Program-made: the position numbers and the translations under genes
NCBI GenBank assembly: GCA_964532155.1
Contig: CAZHGN010000003.1
Location: forward strand, 1 to 64,000
Direction: 5' to 3'
Origin: HGM11416 sp964532155
GTDB lineage: Bacteria; Bacillota; Clostridia; Christensenellales; Borkfalkiaceae
Length of the DNA stretch: 64,000 nt
Notes under the pieces: generated by a model
The model's database searches: none
The model's input: only the letters and a program-made list of their open reading frames with translations
Told to the model about the DNA's origin: nothing
Shown here: positions 56,157 through 64,000 of the stretch, piece by piece
Layout: every line of letters begins with the position of its first letter
How positions within the stretch are numbered: the stretch's first letter is position 1

Positions 56157-57341
56157 TTATTCTCCGTCGGCTGCTTTGAAGTTGTATTCGGGGAAAATTC
56201 TGTCGATAATTTTTACGGTATCTTTAATGCGCTCGGTTATTTGTTCCATAGGTTTATACGCCATGGGCGATTCGTCTATGGTGGAAGCGTTTGCCGTCGT
56301 AGTGTAAATGCCTTTCATTTTTTCGGCGAATTCTTCGGCGGTGAAAAGGCGTTTTGCTTCCCCTCTGCCGTAAAGTCTGCCTGCGCCGTGCGGCGCCGAA
56401 TAATTCCAGTCGGCGTTGCCCAAGCCCTCGCATAAAAGGCATCCGTCGCGCATATTCAAGGGAATAATCAACTTTTGCCCCGCGTGTGCGGCGATCGCAC
56501 CTTTTCTTATAATGCCCGCGTCGTCCACGTAGTTATGTATGCTTTCGAAGACGTCGAACTTTTGTATTTTTAAGAATTTAGTTATTTTTTCGCAGATAAC
56601 GCGCCTGTTTTCGGCGGCGAATTGCCGACAAACGCGCATGTCGTGCATATACGCCGAAAGTGCGTTGCCCTCTAAAAAGCAGTGTTCGGGGCGAAGTTTG
56701 CTTTTTGCGGCATGCTTTTCGGTGAGTTTTTTAAGCGCGTCGGGTATTTTGTCCGGCTCGCCGCGTTCGGTTAGTTCGGCGATTATAGCGTTTCGTTCGG
56801 GCAGCGCCGCGTTTTTGCAATCGTTAACGGCTCTTTTTGCGTAAATCTTTGCGACTTGCAAGCCTAAATTGCGCGAGCCGCTGTGTATTATTAGATATTT
56901 ATTGCCCGCCTTGTCTACGTCGATTTCGATAAAATGATTGCCGCCGCCGAGCGTTCCGAGCGAACCGTAGAGGCGGTCTAAGTCCCTAAGTTCGTTTTTG
57001 CATATCAGTTTTTCGGTGAATTTCGCGCCGCCGCTCGTTTTGGAATAACCGCTCCCCGCCGGTATTTTGCTCTTGATAAAATCGTCGAGAGCGGGGTAGT
57101 CGATATCGACTTTTCCGAGCATTGCGGTGAGCATTCCGCAACCGATATCTCCGCCTATAACACCGGGAACGACCTTTTCGCCCGAGGTAGAAGTAAATCC
57201 GACCACGCACCCGGTGCCCGAATGCGCGTCGGGCATAACGCGCACTTTTGCCCCCTCGAACGCGGGAGTGGATATAAGTTCGTAAACTTGATTTACCGCA
57301 CTCGGTTCGATAAGGTCGGTAAATATTTTAAGATCGTGCAT
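56157..57341 (-). CDS. rtcB: RNA-splicing ligase RtcB
   Basis: A 394-residue RNA ligase. The ATG at 57341 has GAGGTG 6 bases upstream; a nine-codon longer form is unlikely. VMPDAHSGTGCVVG, GGDIGCGM (Asp65 and Cys68, metal ligands), LGGGNHFIE, HSGSRNLG, and near the C-terminus YSAPHGAGR, whose His is the one guanylylated in E. coli RtcB. It joins 2',3'-cyclic phosphate (or 3'-phosphate) ends to 5'-OH ends using GTP and Mn2+, repairing cleaved RNA. No archease or peptide-release-factor partner (prfH) is next to it. A small hairpin (57358-57374) lies just upstream of its Shine-Dalgarno. Confidence 0.94.
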   Translation of the reverse strand: MHDLKIFTDLIEPSAVNQVYELISTPAFEGAKVRVMPDAHSGTGCVVGFTSTSGEKVVPGVIGGDIGCGMLTAMLGKVDIDYPALDDFIKSKIPAGSGYSKTSGGAKFTEKLICKNELRDLDRLYGSLGTLGGGNHFIEIDVDKAGNKYLIIHSGSRNLGLQVAKIYAKRAVNDCKNAALPERNAIIAELTERGEPDKIPDALKKLTEKHAAKSKLRPEHCFLEGNALSAYMHDMRVCRQFAAENRRVICEKITKFLKIQKFDVFESIHNYVDDAGIIRKGAIAAHAGQKLIIPLNMRDGCLLCEGLGNADWNYSAPHGAGRLYGRGEAKRLFTAEEFAEKMKGIYTTTANASTIDESPMAYKPMEQITERIKDTVKIIDRIFPEYNFKAADGE

Positions 57342-57424
57342 CGGCGTCACCTCGATTGGGCTTGACAAAAGCCCTTTTATAAAATAAGCAAAGCGCTTTC
57401 GGTCGGCGGTTTAGTTTGGCTGTA

Positions 57425-57453
57425 TAAACAAAAAGCTCCTTAAGTAAAGGAGC
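57425..57453 (-). terminator. Terminator of the SRP RNA gene
   Basis: On the minus strand, stem GCTCCTT/AAGGAGC (57435-57441 with 57447-57453), loop of 5, then TTTTTGTTT. Confidence 0.85.
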
Positions 57454-57468
57454 CGATTTTTCAAAAAA

Positions 57469-57735
57469 TACCGTGCATCCGCTTTGACGTATCGCACCGA
57501 TGCGGGGATCCTGCAGGCGGCTCCTTCAAAGCTACCTCATGGCACACGGAGCATATCCGCTTAGTGCTGCTATATCCCTATCCTGACACGGTTCACGGCA
57601 GTCCGTTGCATAAGACCTTGAAATCAACGCTCCTTACGGGACTCTGCCATCCATGCGATGCGCCGGGGCGGACCTGCGGTCTTGCTATAGCGGATTGCAA
57701 GTTCAGGGCACCGCTAACTCCCCACCTGGCACGGC
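57469..57735 (-). ncRNA. ffs: Signal recognition particle RNA, large Alu-containing type
   Basis: About 267 bases. The 5' end GCCGTGC pairs with GCACGG at the 3' end. The Alu domain has GGGGAGTTAGCGGTGCCCTG and TTGCAATCCGCTATAGC, close to the Bacillus subtilis SRP RNA. The Ffh-binding domain IV reads GTGTCAGGATAGGGATATAG then CAGCACTAAGCGG, with a GGGA tetraloop (a GNRA loop) instead of the GGAA I remember from Bacillus. Its promoter and terminator fit these ends. Together with the Ffh protein (not in the window) it targets membrane and secreted proteins. Confidence 0.93.
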
Positions 57736-57741
57736 TTAAAC

Positions 57742-57770
57742 ATTTTATACCAAAAATTTTTTTTTGGCAA
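57742..57770 (-). promoter_or_regulatory. Promoter of the SRP RNA gene
   Basis: On the minus strand: TTGCCA (57765-57770), a 17-base spacer made largely of an A run and a T run, and TAAAAT (57742-57747) within TATAAAAT. It predicts a start at 57735, the inferred RNA end. Confidence 0.75.
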
Positions 57771-57904
57771 GCAAAATACGCCTTATTTTTGCAAGCGAGC
57801 GCAAACGGTGCCAAAAAAATATATTTTAGCCTTGTCAAGCGCGTAGAGAAATTTTGCAAAGCGCGATAAATGCGCTATAAAATCGGAAAGGCGCGAAAAA
57901 TCGC

Positions 57905-57933
57905 TTTACAAGAAGTTTTGCTTATGTTAAAAT
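57905..57933 (+). promoter_or_regulatory. Sigma-A promoter of the T-box/ileS transcript
   Basis: TTTACA (57905-57910), a 17-base spacer and TAAAAT (57928-57933); start near 57940. Confidence 0.7.
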
Positions 57934-57939
57934 GATGTG

Positions 57940-58205
57940 GTAATATATAATTGTATATGCGTAACGGAAACACGCCGACGGGGCGGTTTTTATTCAGCGA
58001 AGCGGGGACGGTGCGAGCCCGCCGTAAAAATCCTTTCGGTATCCTTCCGCAGCACGATCGACGAAGACGGGGCGGCTTTACGTCGCGGACGGAATAATCG
58101 GTTGCGTTTCCCCGCGTTAAGGGGGCAGAGTGCGCAATTTTATTGCGAAGAAGAGTGGTAACGCGGACCTCCGTCTCTTTATGGGACGGGGGCTATTTTT
58201 TTAAA
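57940..58205 (+). promoter_or_regulatory. T-box riboswitch controlling ileS
   Basis: A tRNA-sensing leader. Stem I closes with CGGAA (57965-57969) and TTCCG (58046-58050). Directly 5' of TTCCG is ATC (58042-58044), the likely isoleucine specifier codon. The distal part AGCGGGGACGGTGCGAGCCC is typical of stem I. The T-box motif is AGAGTGGTAACGCGG (about 58152-58166). Its bases can form the antiterminator or leave CCTCCGTCTC free to pair with GGGACGGGGG as a terminator ending in ATTTTTTT (to about 58203). Uncharged tRNA-Ile should allow read-through into ileS. Confidence 0.93.
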
Positions 58206-58250
58206 GCGGCTAAAGGCGCCGCGAAACGCTACGTAAAAAGGGAGCTTGTT

Positions 58251-61200
58251 ATGTATAAAAAAGTTGATACTTCGATGAATTTCCTCGATCGCGAAAAAGA
58301 GGTTCTCGAATTCTGGAAGGAAAACGGAATTTTCGACAAAACGCTCGAAAAGACGGCTAAGGGCGAAGAATTTTGCTTTTACGACGGACCGCCTACGGCA
58401 AACGGAAAGCCGCACATCGGTCACGTTTTAACGCGCGTTATGAAAGATATTATTCCCCGCTTTAAGACGATGAAGGGAATGCACGTAGCGCGGAAAGCCG
58501 GTTGGGATACGCACGGTTTGCCGGTCGAGCTCGAAATAGAGAAAAAGCTCGGGTTGGACGGCAAGCAGGATATCGAAAAATACGGAATCGAGCCGTTTAT
58601 TTCTCAGTGCAAAGAAAGCGTTTGGAAATACGTCGGCGAATGGGAAAAAATGTCCGACCGCATAGGTTATTGGGTTGATATGGACAATCCTTACGTTACC
58701 TATAAGGACGATTATATCGAATCCGAGTGGTGGGCGCTTAAAAAGATTTGGGAAAAGGGGCTGTTATACAAGGGCTATAAAATCGTGCCTTATTGTCCGC
58801 GTTGCGGAACGGCTCTTTCCTCACACGAGGTCGCTCAAGGCTATAAGGACGTCAAGGAAAAATCCGTCTACGTTAAATTTAAAGCGAAGGGCGAGGATAA
58901 ATATTACCTCGTATGGACGACCACGCCGTGGACTCTCCCCTCAAACGTCGCGCTGTGTATGAACGCAAACGAAAACTACGTGGAGATTTTGTCCGACGGC
59001 ACGAGGTACGTTTTAGCCGAGGCGCTTGCGCCCAAGCTGTTCGAAGAGTACGAGGTTTTGTCGGTTAAAAAGGGCAAAGACTACGAATATGCCGAGTACG
59101 AGCCTATGTTCGATTACGCTCTCGGCTCGTTCAAAGAAAAAGCATTTTACGTAACCAACGCGGAATACGTTACGCTTACCGACGGTACGGGTATCGTACA
59201 CATCGCTCCCGCGTTCGGCGAGGACGACGCGGGCGTTGGCAGAGCGTATAATTTGCCTTTCGTTCAAATGGTCGGAGCCGACGGTAAATTCGTCGACGCC
59301 GTTGCCGCTTATAAAGGAATGTTCTGCAAGGACGCCGATAAACTCATTATCGCCGACCTCAAGCAAAGCGGCGTGCTCTTTAAGGAGCTTATGTACGAGC
59401 ACAGCTATCCCCATTGCTGGAGATGCAATACGCCGCTCATATATTACGCTCGCAACAGCTGGTTTATCAAAATGACCGCCGTAAAGGACGAACTCTTAAA
59501 GGCTAACGCTTCGGTCAACTGGATGCCCGCCACCATAGGCACGGGCAGAATGGGCAACTTCCTCGAAAACGTTATCGATTGGGGCCTTTCGCGCGAGAGA
59601 TATTGGGGTACGCCTCTTCCCGTTTGGGTATGTAAGGATTGCGGCAAGGTTCACGTCATCGGCTCGCGCGAGGAGCTTTACGCGCTTTCGGGCAAGAAAA
59701 ACGTCGAACTGCACCGTCCGTTTATCGACGAGGTTACCTTTAAGTGCGATAAGTGCGGCGGCGAAATGCACAGGGTGAAAGAAGTAATCGACTGCTGGTT
59801 CGATTCGGGCTCGATGCCGTTTGCGCAGCTTCACTATCCGTTTGAAAACAAAGAAGAGTTCGAAAGGCGGTTCCCTGCGGACTTTATATCCGAAGCCGTC
59901 GACCAAACGCGCGGTTGGTTCTATACGCTTCTCGCCATATCCACGTTGCTGTTCGATAAAGCGCCCTTCAAAAACTGCATAGTTTTGGGGCATGTAAACG
60001 ACAAAAACGGTATCAAAATGAGTAAGCATATCGGTAACGTCGTCGATCCTTGGAGCGTGCTCGATAAGCAGGGCGCGGACGCCGTAAGATGGTATTTTTA
60101 CACGTCGTCGGCTCCTTGGCTTCCGTCGAGATTTTACGAGGACGCAGTAAGCGAATGCCAGCGTAAATTTATGGGCACGCTGTGGAATACGTATGCGTTT
60201 TTCGTGCTATACGCCGAGATTGACGGTTACGATCCCTCTAAATATACCCTTTCTTCTTGCAAGCTTTCGCTTATGGACAAGTGGGTTTTGTCGAGGCTCA
60301 ACACTCTTATCAAAACGGTAAACGACGGGCTCGAAGAATATAAAATATTCGAGACCGCGCGTGCGATAGAGTCGTTCGTGGACGAACTTTCCAACTGGTA
60401 CGTTCGCCGCGGAAGAGAAAGATATTGGGGAAGCGACATGACCGACGACAAGGCGGCGGCTTATACCACGCTTTGGTACGTTCTCGTAACCCTTTCCAAA
60501 CTGCTTGCGCCTTACACTCCGTTCATGGCGGAAAGCATATATCGCAATCTCGTGCCGCAGTTCTTTGCAAACGCGCCCGAGTCCGTTCATCTTTGCGATT
60601 TCCCGGTTGCCGACGGCTCGTATATAGACGCCGAGCTCGAGGACGGCATGGCGGACGTTTTGAAAATAGTTCTTTTGGGCAGAAGCGCGAGAAACGCTTC
60701 CAACGTCAAAAACAGACAGCCGCTCGGCAAGCTTTACGTCGCAACCGATAAATCCGTCAAACTGACGGAAGGGCTTTACGCCATCGCTCGGGACGAACTC
60801 AACGTCAAGCAGTTTGAAATTTTGCACGATGCAAGCGGCTTCGTAAGTTATAAAATCAAACCGCAGCTCAAAACGCTCGGTCCTAAATATGGTAAAAAGC
60901 TCAACGCCATAAGGTCGTTCCTCGAAAATTGCAACGCTTCCGAGGTTGTTTCCACGGTAAAGGCGGGCAACGTTTACACTACGACGTTGGACGGCGACGA
61001 GGTATGCTTTACTCTCGACGACCTTCTTATAAGTTCCGAGAGTGCGGAGGGCTACGTTTCGGCAAGCGAAGACGGTCTTACCGTTGTTCTCGACGTTCAT
61101 TTAACGCCCGAACTTATCGACGAGGGTATTCTCCGCGAGCTTGTTTCCAAAATTCAAACGATGAGAAAGGACGCCGGCTTCGAGGTTACCGACAGAATCG

Positions 61201-61382
61201 TCGTTCGCTACAAAGCGGGCGGAGCGGTAGGCAGAGTTCTTGCAGAGAACGGCGACGAGCTTAAGGACAGCGTTCTTGCGGCTAAACTTTTGAACGAAGC
61301 GCCCGAAACGGCAGGCTTTTTGAAAGAGTTTACTTTAAACGACGAGCAAGTTGCTTTGTCGGTCGAAAAATATAACGCATAA
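58251..61382 (+). CDS. ileS: Isoleucyl-tRNA synthetase
   Basis: A 1043-residue class I synthetase that charges tRNA-Ile. The ATG at 58251 with GGGAG upstream is chosen because the longer frame from 58143 runs through the T-box terminator. HIGH motif PHIGH at 54-58, editing-domain WTTTPWTLPSN, and KMSKH at 589-593 (last S replaced by H) are visible. Long C-terminal part with tRNA-binding domains. Size fits the longer IleRS type. Controlled by the T-box directly upstream. The methyltransferase gene begins 12 bases after the stop, suggesting read-through expression. Confidence 0.95.
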   Translation: MYKKVDTSMNFLDREKEVLEFWKENGIFDKTLEKTAKGEEFCFYDGPPTANGKPHIGHVLTRVMKDIIPRFKTMKGMHVARKAGWDTHGLPVELEIEKKLGLDGKQDIEKYGIEPFISQCKESVWKYVGEWEKMSDRIGYWVDMDNPYVTYKDDYIESEWWALKKIWEKGLLYKGYKIVPYCPRCGTALSSHEVAQGYKDVKEKSVYVKFKAKGEDKYYLVWTTTPWTLPSNVALCMNANENYVEILSDGTRYVLAEALAPKLFEEYEVLSVKKGKDYEYAEYEPMFDYALGSFKEKAFYVTNAEYVTLTDGTGIVHIAPAFGEDDAGVGRAYNLPFVQMVGADGKFVDAVAAYKGMFCKDADKLIIADLKQSGVLFKELMYEHSYPHCWRCNTPLIYYARNSWFIKMTAVKDELLKANASVNWMPATIGTGRMGNFLENVIDWGLSRERYWGTPLPVWVCKDCGKVHVIGSREELYALSGKKNVELHRPFIDEVTFKCDKCGGEMHRVKEVIDCWFDSGSMPFAQLHYPFENKEEFERRFPADFISEAVDQTRGWFYTLLAISTLLFDKAPFKNCIVLGHVNDKNGIKMSKHIGNVVDPWSVLDKQGADAVRWYFYTSSAPWLPSRFYEDAVSECQRKFMGTLWNTYAFFVLYAEIDGYDPSKYTLSSCKLSLMDKWVLSRLNTLIKTVNDGLEEYKIFETARAIESFVDELSNWYVRRGRERYWGSDMTDDKAAAYTTLWYVLVTLSKLLAPYTPFMAESIYRNLVPQFFANAPESVHLCDFPVADGSYIDAELEDGMADVLKIVLLGRSARNASNVKNRQPLGKLYVATDKSVKLTEGLYAIARDELNVKQFEILHDASGFVSYKIKPQLKTLGPKYGKKLNAIRSFLENCNASEVVSTVKAGNVYTTTLDGDEVCFTLDDLLISSESAEGYVSASEDGLTVVLDVHLTPELIDEGILRELVSKIQTMRKDAGFEVTDRIVVRYKAGGAVGRVLAENGDELKDSVLAAKLLNEAPETAGFLKEFTLNDEQVALSVEKYNA

Positions 61383-61394
61383 CGGCGGTGGAGC

Positions 61395-62255
61395 ATGAAA
61401 GCAGCCGATAAATGGCAGGATTACGCGGTTATCGCCACGGGTGACGGATATAAGCTTGAAAGGTGGGGGAACGTGACTTTGCTCCGTCCCGATCCGCAAG
61501 TCATATGGAAGCCGCCCTTCGATTTAGCTTCTTACGAGGGGCTGAACGCTAAGTATATACGCAGCGAAAGCGGTGGCGGCAGATGGGAATATCTGCGAAA
61601 AGTGCCGGACGAGTGGACGATATCGTACGACGATATGAAATTTAAGGTCAAGCCCATGGGTTTTAAGCACACCGGGCTTTTTCCCGAACAAGCCGTAAAT
61701 TGGGATATAATGCGCGGTTTAATTAAAAACGCGGGCAGACCTATAAGCGTGCTTAATTTATTCGCATACACCGGCGGGGCGACCGTCGCGTGTTTAAACG
61801 CGGGCGCTTCGGTATGCCATGTCGACGCCGCCAAGGGCATGGTAGAGCGTGCCGGCGAAAACGTAAGGCTTTCGGGGCTGGGCGATAAACCGGTAAGATT
61901 TATCGTGGACGACTGTAAAAAGTTCGTTCAGCGCGAAATTAGGCGCGGCAGGCGGTACGACGCGGTAATTATGGATCCGCCGAGCTACGGGCGCGGACCT
62001 AACGGCGAAATGTGGAAACTCGAAAACGAGCTTTTCGATCTCGTCGAACTTTGCACTAAGGTACTGACGGATAATCCCTTATTTTTCCTTATAAACAGTT
62101 ATACTACCGGGCTTCAGCCGCAAGTTCTTAAAAACGTGCTTACTATGACGATGCGAGGCTTCGACGGAAAGGTAGAGGCGTACGAGGTGGGCTTGCCGTC
62201 GGGCGACGGTTTGGTTCTTCCGTGCGGCGCGAGCGGCATTTTTATAGGCAAATAG
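61395..62255 (+). CDS. SAM-dependent rRNA-type methyltransferase (RlmI/RlmK-like)
   Basis: A 286-residue class I methyltransferase. Residues about 115-160 hold the SAM-binding motif LNLFAYTGGATVACLNAGA; DPPSYGRG at about 196 is the catalytic-loop motif; the N-terminal part lacks the PUA domain of E. coli RlmI. The family methylates cytosine in 23S rRNA, but the exact target here is unknown. It lies 12 bases after ileS, so it is probably co-transcribed and partly under T-box control. Confidence 0.85.
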   Translation: MKAADKWQDYAVIATGDGYKLERWGNVTLLRPDPQVIWKPPFDLASYEGLNAKYIRSESGGGRWEYLRKVPDEWTISYDDMKFKVKPMGFKHTGLFPEQAVNWDIMRGLIKNAGRPISVLNLFAYTGGATVACLNAGASVCHVDAAKGMVERAGENVRLSGLGDKPVRFIVDDCKKFVQREIRRGRRYDAVIMDPPSYGRGPNGEMWKLENELFDLVELCTKVLTDNPLFFLINSYTTGLQPQVLKNVLTMTMRGFDGKVEAYEVGLPSGDGLVLPCGASGIFIGK

Positions 62256-62378
62256 CGAGATATTCATAGGTAAGCGAATGCGTGAAATCGTTAACGCGTT
62301 TATATATTTTGCGTTTTCGCGGTACGATACGCGCCGACCGTTCGTCGGCTATACACAAAGGATAACGGAGATGTTATT

Positions 62379-63092
62379 ATGATTGAAATGAAACCCGAAG
62401 ATCTCGTGGTCTTGCACGAGGATAATCACGTAATCGTCGTGCTTAAACCGCAAAACGTTCCGTGTTGCGAGGACGAGACCAAGGATATCGATCTCCTTTC
62501 GGTGGTAAAGGAGCATATTAAAATAAAGGAAAACAAACCCGGCAATGTTTACGCGGGGCTCGTTCATAGGCTCGACAGGGTTACCGGCGGCGTAATGGTT
62601 TTTGCAAAAAGTTCGAAAGCGGCGTCAAGGCTGTCCGAGCAAATGCGCAACGGCGACTTCGAAAAGAAGTATTCCGCGGTGCTCGTCGGTACGCCGAAAG
62701 AAGATCGTGCGGTACTCCGTCACTACGTAAAAAAGAACCCGGTAAACAATATGGTTTACGTTTGCGGTCAAACGGTAGAGGGCGCGAAGTTTTGCGAACT
62801 CGAATACTTTATTTTACAAAAGGAAAGGGGATTGTCGCTTGCAAAGGTAGTTTTGCATACGGGCAGAACTCATCAAATTCGCGTGCAGACGGCGGCGATC
62901 GGTTGCCCGGTTTTCGGCGACATGCGCTACGGCGGCGAAAAAGCGGTCAAGGGCAAACTTGCGCTTTGGGCAACGGAGCTTGCGTTTACTCATCCCGTTT
63001 CCGGACAGCGTTTGGTGTTTAAGGTGGAACCGCCTTTGGACACCGCGCCTTGGAACGTCTTTAAAACCGATAAATACATAGAAAATTTCTGA
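62379..63092 (+). CDS. RluA-family pseudouridine synthase
   Basis: A 237-residue enzyme converting uridine to pseudouridine in rRNA or tRNA. Catalytic Asp66 in HRLDRVTGG, then AKSSKAASRLSEQM, and GRTHQIRVQTAAIGCPVFGD near the C-terminus, all family signatures. No S4 domain, so it is the short single-domain form; target unknown. GGAG lies 8 bases before the ATG at 62379. The 123 bases after the methyltransferase gene hold no clear promoter. Confidence 0.9.
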   Translation: MIEMKPEDLVVLHEDNHVIVVLKPQNVPCCEDETKDIDLLSVVKEHIKIKENKPGNVYAGLVHRLDRVTGGVMVFAKSSKAASRLSEQMRNGDFEKKYSAVLVGTPKEDRAVLRHYVKKNPVNNMVYVCGQTVEGAKFCELEYFILQKERGLSLAKVVLHTGRTHQIRVQTAAIGCPVFGDMRYGGEKAVKGKLALWATELAFTHPVSGQRLVFKVEPPLDTAPWNVFKTDKYIENF

Positions 63093-63110
63093 TTTTAACG
63101 GAGAAAAAAC

Positions 63111-64000
63111 ATGACAACGTCAAACTTATTCGGAAATCTTCTTGCGGGAAATATTTTTTCTTTCATTACCGACAATTTCAGCGGCTTAGAGACGATGGAC
63201 GTCGTTAAAATGCTCGCTATGTGGGTAATCGGCGGATTGCTTATTTTCCTCGCGATTAAAAAGGAGATGGAACCCTCGCTATTGCTACCGATGGGCTTCG
63301 GTGCGATCTTGTGCAACTTACCCCTTTCGGGCGCGGTGGGTGAAGAAGGCGTGCTTACCGTTTTGTATAAAGCGGGTATTGCCAACGAACTGTTCCCATT
63401 GCTTCTGTTTATCGGTATAGGCGCTATGATCGACTTCGAGCCTATGCTTTCCAATCCCAAACTTATGATGTTCGGCGCCGCCGCGCAGTTCGGCATTTTT
63501 ATGACGATATGCCTTGCGGGTCTTGTGTTTGGCAATATTGAAGAAGCCGCGGCTATCGGTATGATAGGCGCCGCCGACGGTCCTACGGCAATAGTCGTAG
63601 CAAACGCTTTAAAATCGAGCCAAGTCGGCTCCATTACCGTTGCTGCGTATTCGTATATGGCGCTCGTTCCCATCATTCAGCCGCCTATAATACGTTTATT
63701 GACTACTAAAGAGGAAAGACTTATCCGCATGGAATACAAACCGCAGTCTGTTTCCAAGCTCACAAAAATTCTTTTCCCCATATTCGTTACCGTCGTCGCC
63801 GGGCTCGTTGCTCCCGCTTCGGTTGCTCTCGTAGGATTTTTAATGTTCGGCAATCTTTTGCGTGAATGCGGTGTTTTAAACTCGCTTTCCGAAACGGCGC
63901 AAAACGTTCTCGCGAACCTTATTACGCTTTTCTTGGGGCTTACCGTTGCTTCTCAAATGCAATACGAACTGTTTTTGCAACCGTCCACGCTCATTATCTT
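63111..64000 (+). CDS. Sodium-pumping decarboxylase beta subunit, 5' part (OadB/GcdB family)
   Basis: The frame from the ATG at 63111 (CGGAG upstream, 18 bases after the RluA gene) stays open to the window end (296 codons). The protein is strongly hydrophobic, with about seven to eight membrane helices in view. It has LLFIGIGAMIDFEPML, IGMIGAADGPTAI and AAYSYMALVPIIQPPIIRLLTTKEER, the classic sequence of beta subunits of oxaloacetate, methylmalonyl-CoA or glutaconyl-CoA decarboxylases. The beta subunit couples decarboxylation to sodium export. The substrate-specific subunits should lie beyond the window. Incomplete at the 3' end. Confidence 0.93.
   Translation, partial: MTTSNLFGNLLAGNIFSFITDNFSGLETMDVVKMLAMWVIGGLLIFLAIKKEMEPSLLLPMGFGAILCNLPLSGAVGEEGVLTVLYKAGIANELFPLLLFIGIGAMIDFEPMLSNPKLMMFGAAAQFGIFMTICLAGLVFGNIEEAAAIGMIGAADGPTAIVVANALKSSQVGSITVAAYSYMALVPIIQPPIIRLLTTKEERLIRMEYKPQSVSKLTKILFPIFVTVVAGLVAPASVALVGFLMFGNLLRECGVLNSLSETAQNVLANLITLFLGLTVASQMQYELFLQPSTLII

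Noticed and set aside
58143..58250. Longer N-terminus for IleRS
   Set aside because: The extra codons are the T-box antiterminator/terminator region.
60207..61100. 297-codon open frame on the - strand inside ileS
   Set aside because: Antisense shadow of the isoleucyl-tRNA synthetase gene, with no start signal.
63095..63676. 193-codon frame on the - strand at the window end
   Set aside because: Antisense to the decarboxylase beta subunit, whose sequence is strongly conserved.

Overview
The window looks like a chromosomal piece of a spore-forming or spore-descended clostridial bacterium (Bacillota, Clostridia), probably an uncultured gut lineage assembled from metagenomic reads. Supporting signs are a sporulation sigma factor (SigG type), the SCIFF ranthipeptide locus with its radical-SAM maturase, HemZ, a large Alu-containing SRP RNA, a T-box on ileS, consensus sigma-A promoters with 17-base spacers, and strong Shine-Dalgarno sites. 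The order membrane protein, SCIFF, maturase, secD, secF, recJ, rel, MBL hydrolase, hemZ is also familiar from clostridia (recalled, not searched). Naming a family such as Christensenellales would be a guess from style alone. Two 100-N scaffold gaps interrupt the sequence. The first is flanked by an identical 55-base sequence on both sides, so it is almost certainly a k-mer overlap artefact inside one gene.

Layout. Positions 1-1700 hold an AT-richer module on the + strand: a terminator from an upstream gene, short tandem repeats, a promoter, a small HTH regulator and an MGDG-synthase-like glycosyltransferase. Positions 1968-26634 form a minus-strand cluster of very large surface lipoproteins. 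It starts with a small membrane protein and a 2545-residue subtilisin-like protease with BspA-type leucine-rich repeats. Five further predicted secreted proteins follow (184, 804, 898, 1478 and about 2042 residues) with Ig-like, InlB-type and unnamed beta repeats. Positions 26726-35172 hold a complete oligopeptide ABC transporter (oppA-B-C-D-F) led by one more lipoprotein and driven by a consensus promoter. Together, 1968-35305 can be read as one cell-surface module of protein degradation, binding and peptide import; that reading is inference.

From 35.7 kb on the content is mostly housekeeping. It includes typA (minus), an acyl-ACP thioesterase, sigG, pyk, the TIGR04086-like membrane protein, SCIFF and its maturase, secD-secF, recJ, rel, an MBL-fold hydrolase, hemZ and a GH2 beta-galactosidase (all plus). 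Next come rtcB (minus), the SRP RNA (minus), the T-box and ileS, an rRNA-type methyltransferase, an RluA-family pseudouridine synthase, and the 5' part of a sodium-pumping decarboxylase beta subunit that runs off the end.

The most interesting items are the protease/lipoprotein/Opp cluster, the SCIFF locus with a terminator between precursor and maturase and a long charged tail on the precursor, the tandem-hairpin leader before the 2042-residue lipoprotein gene, the T-box-like tandem repeats near position 100, and a family of short repeats shared between intergenic regions.
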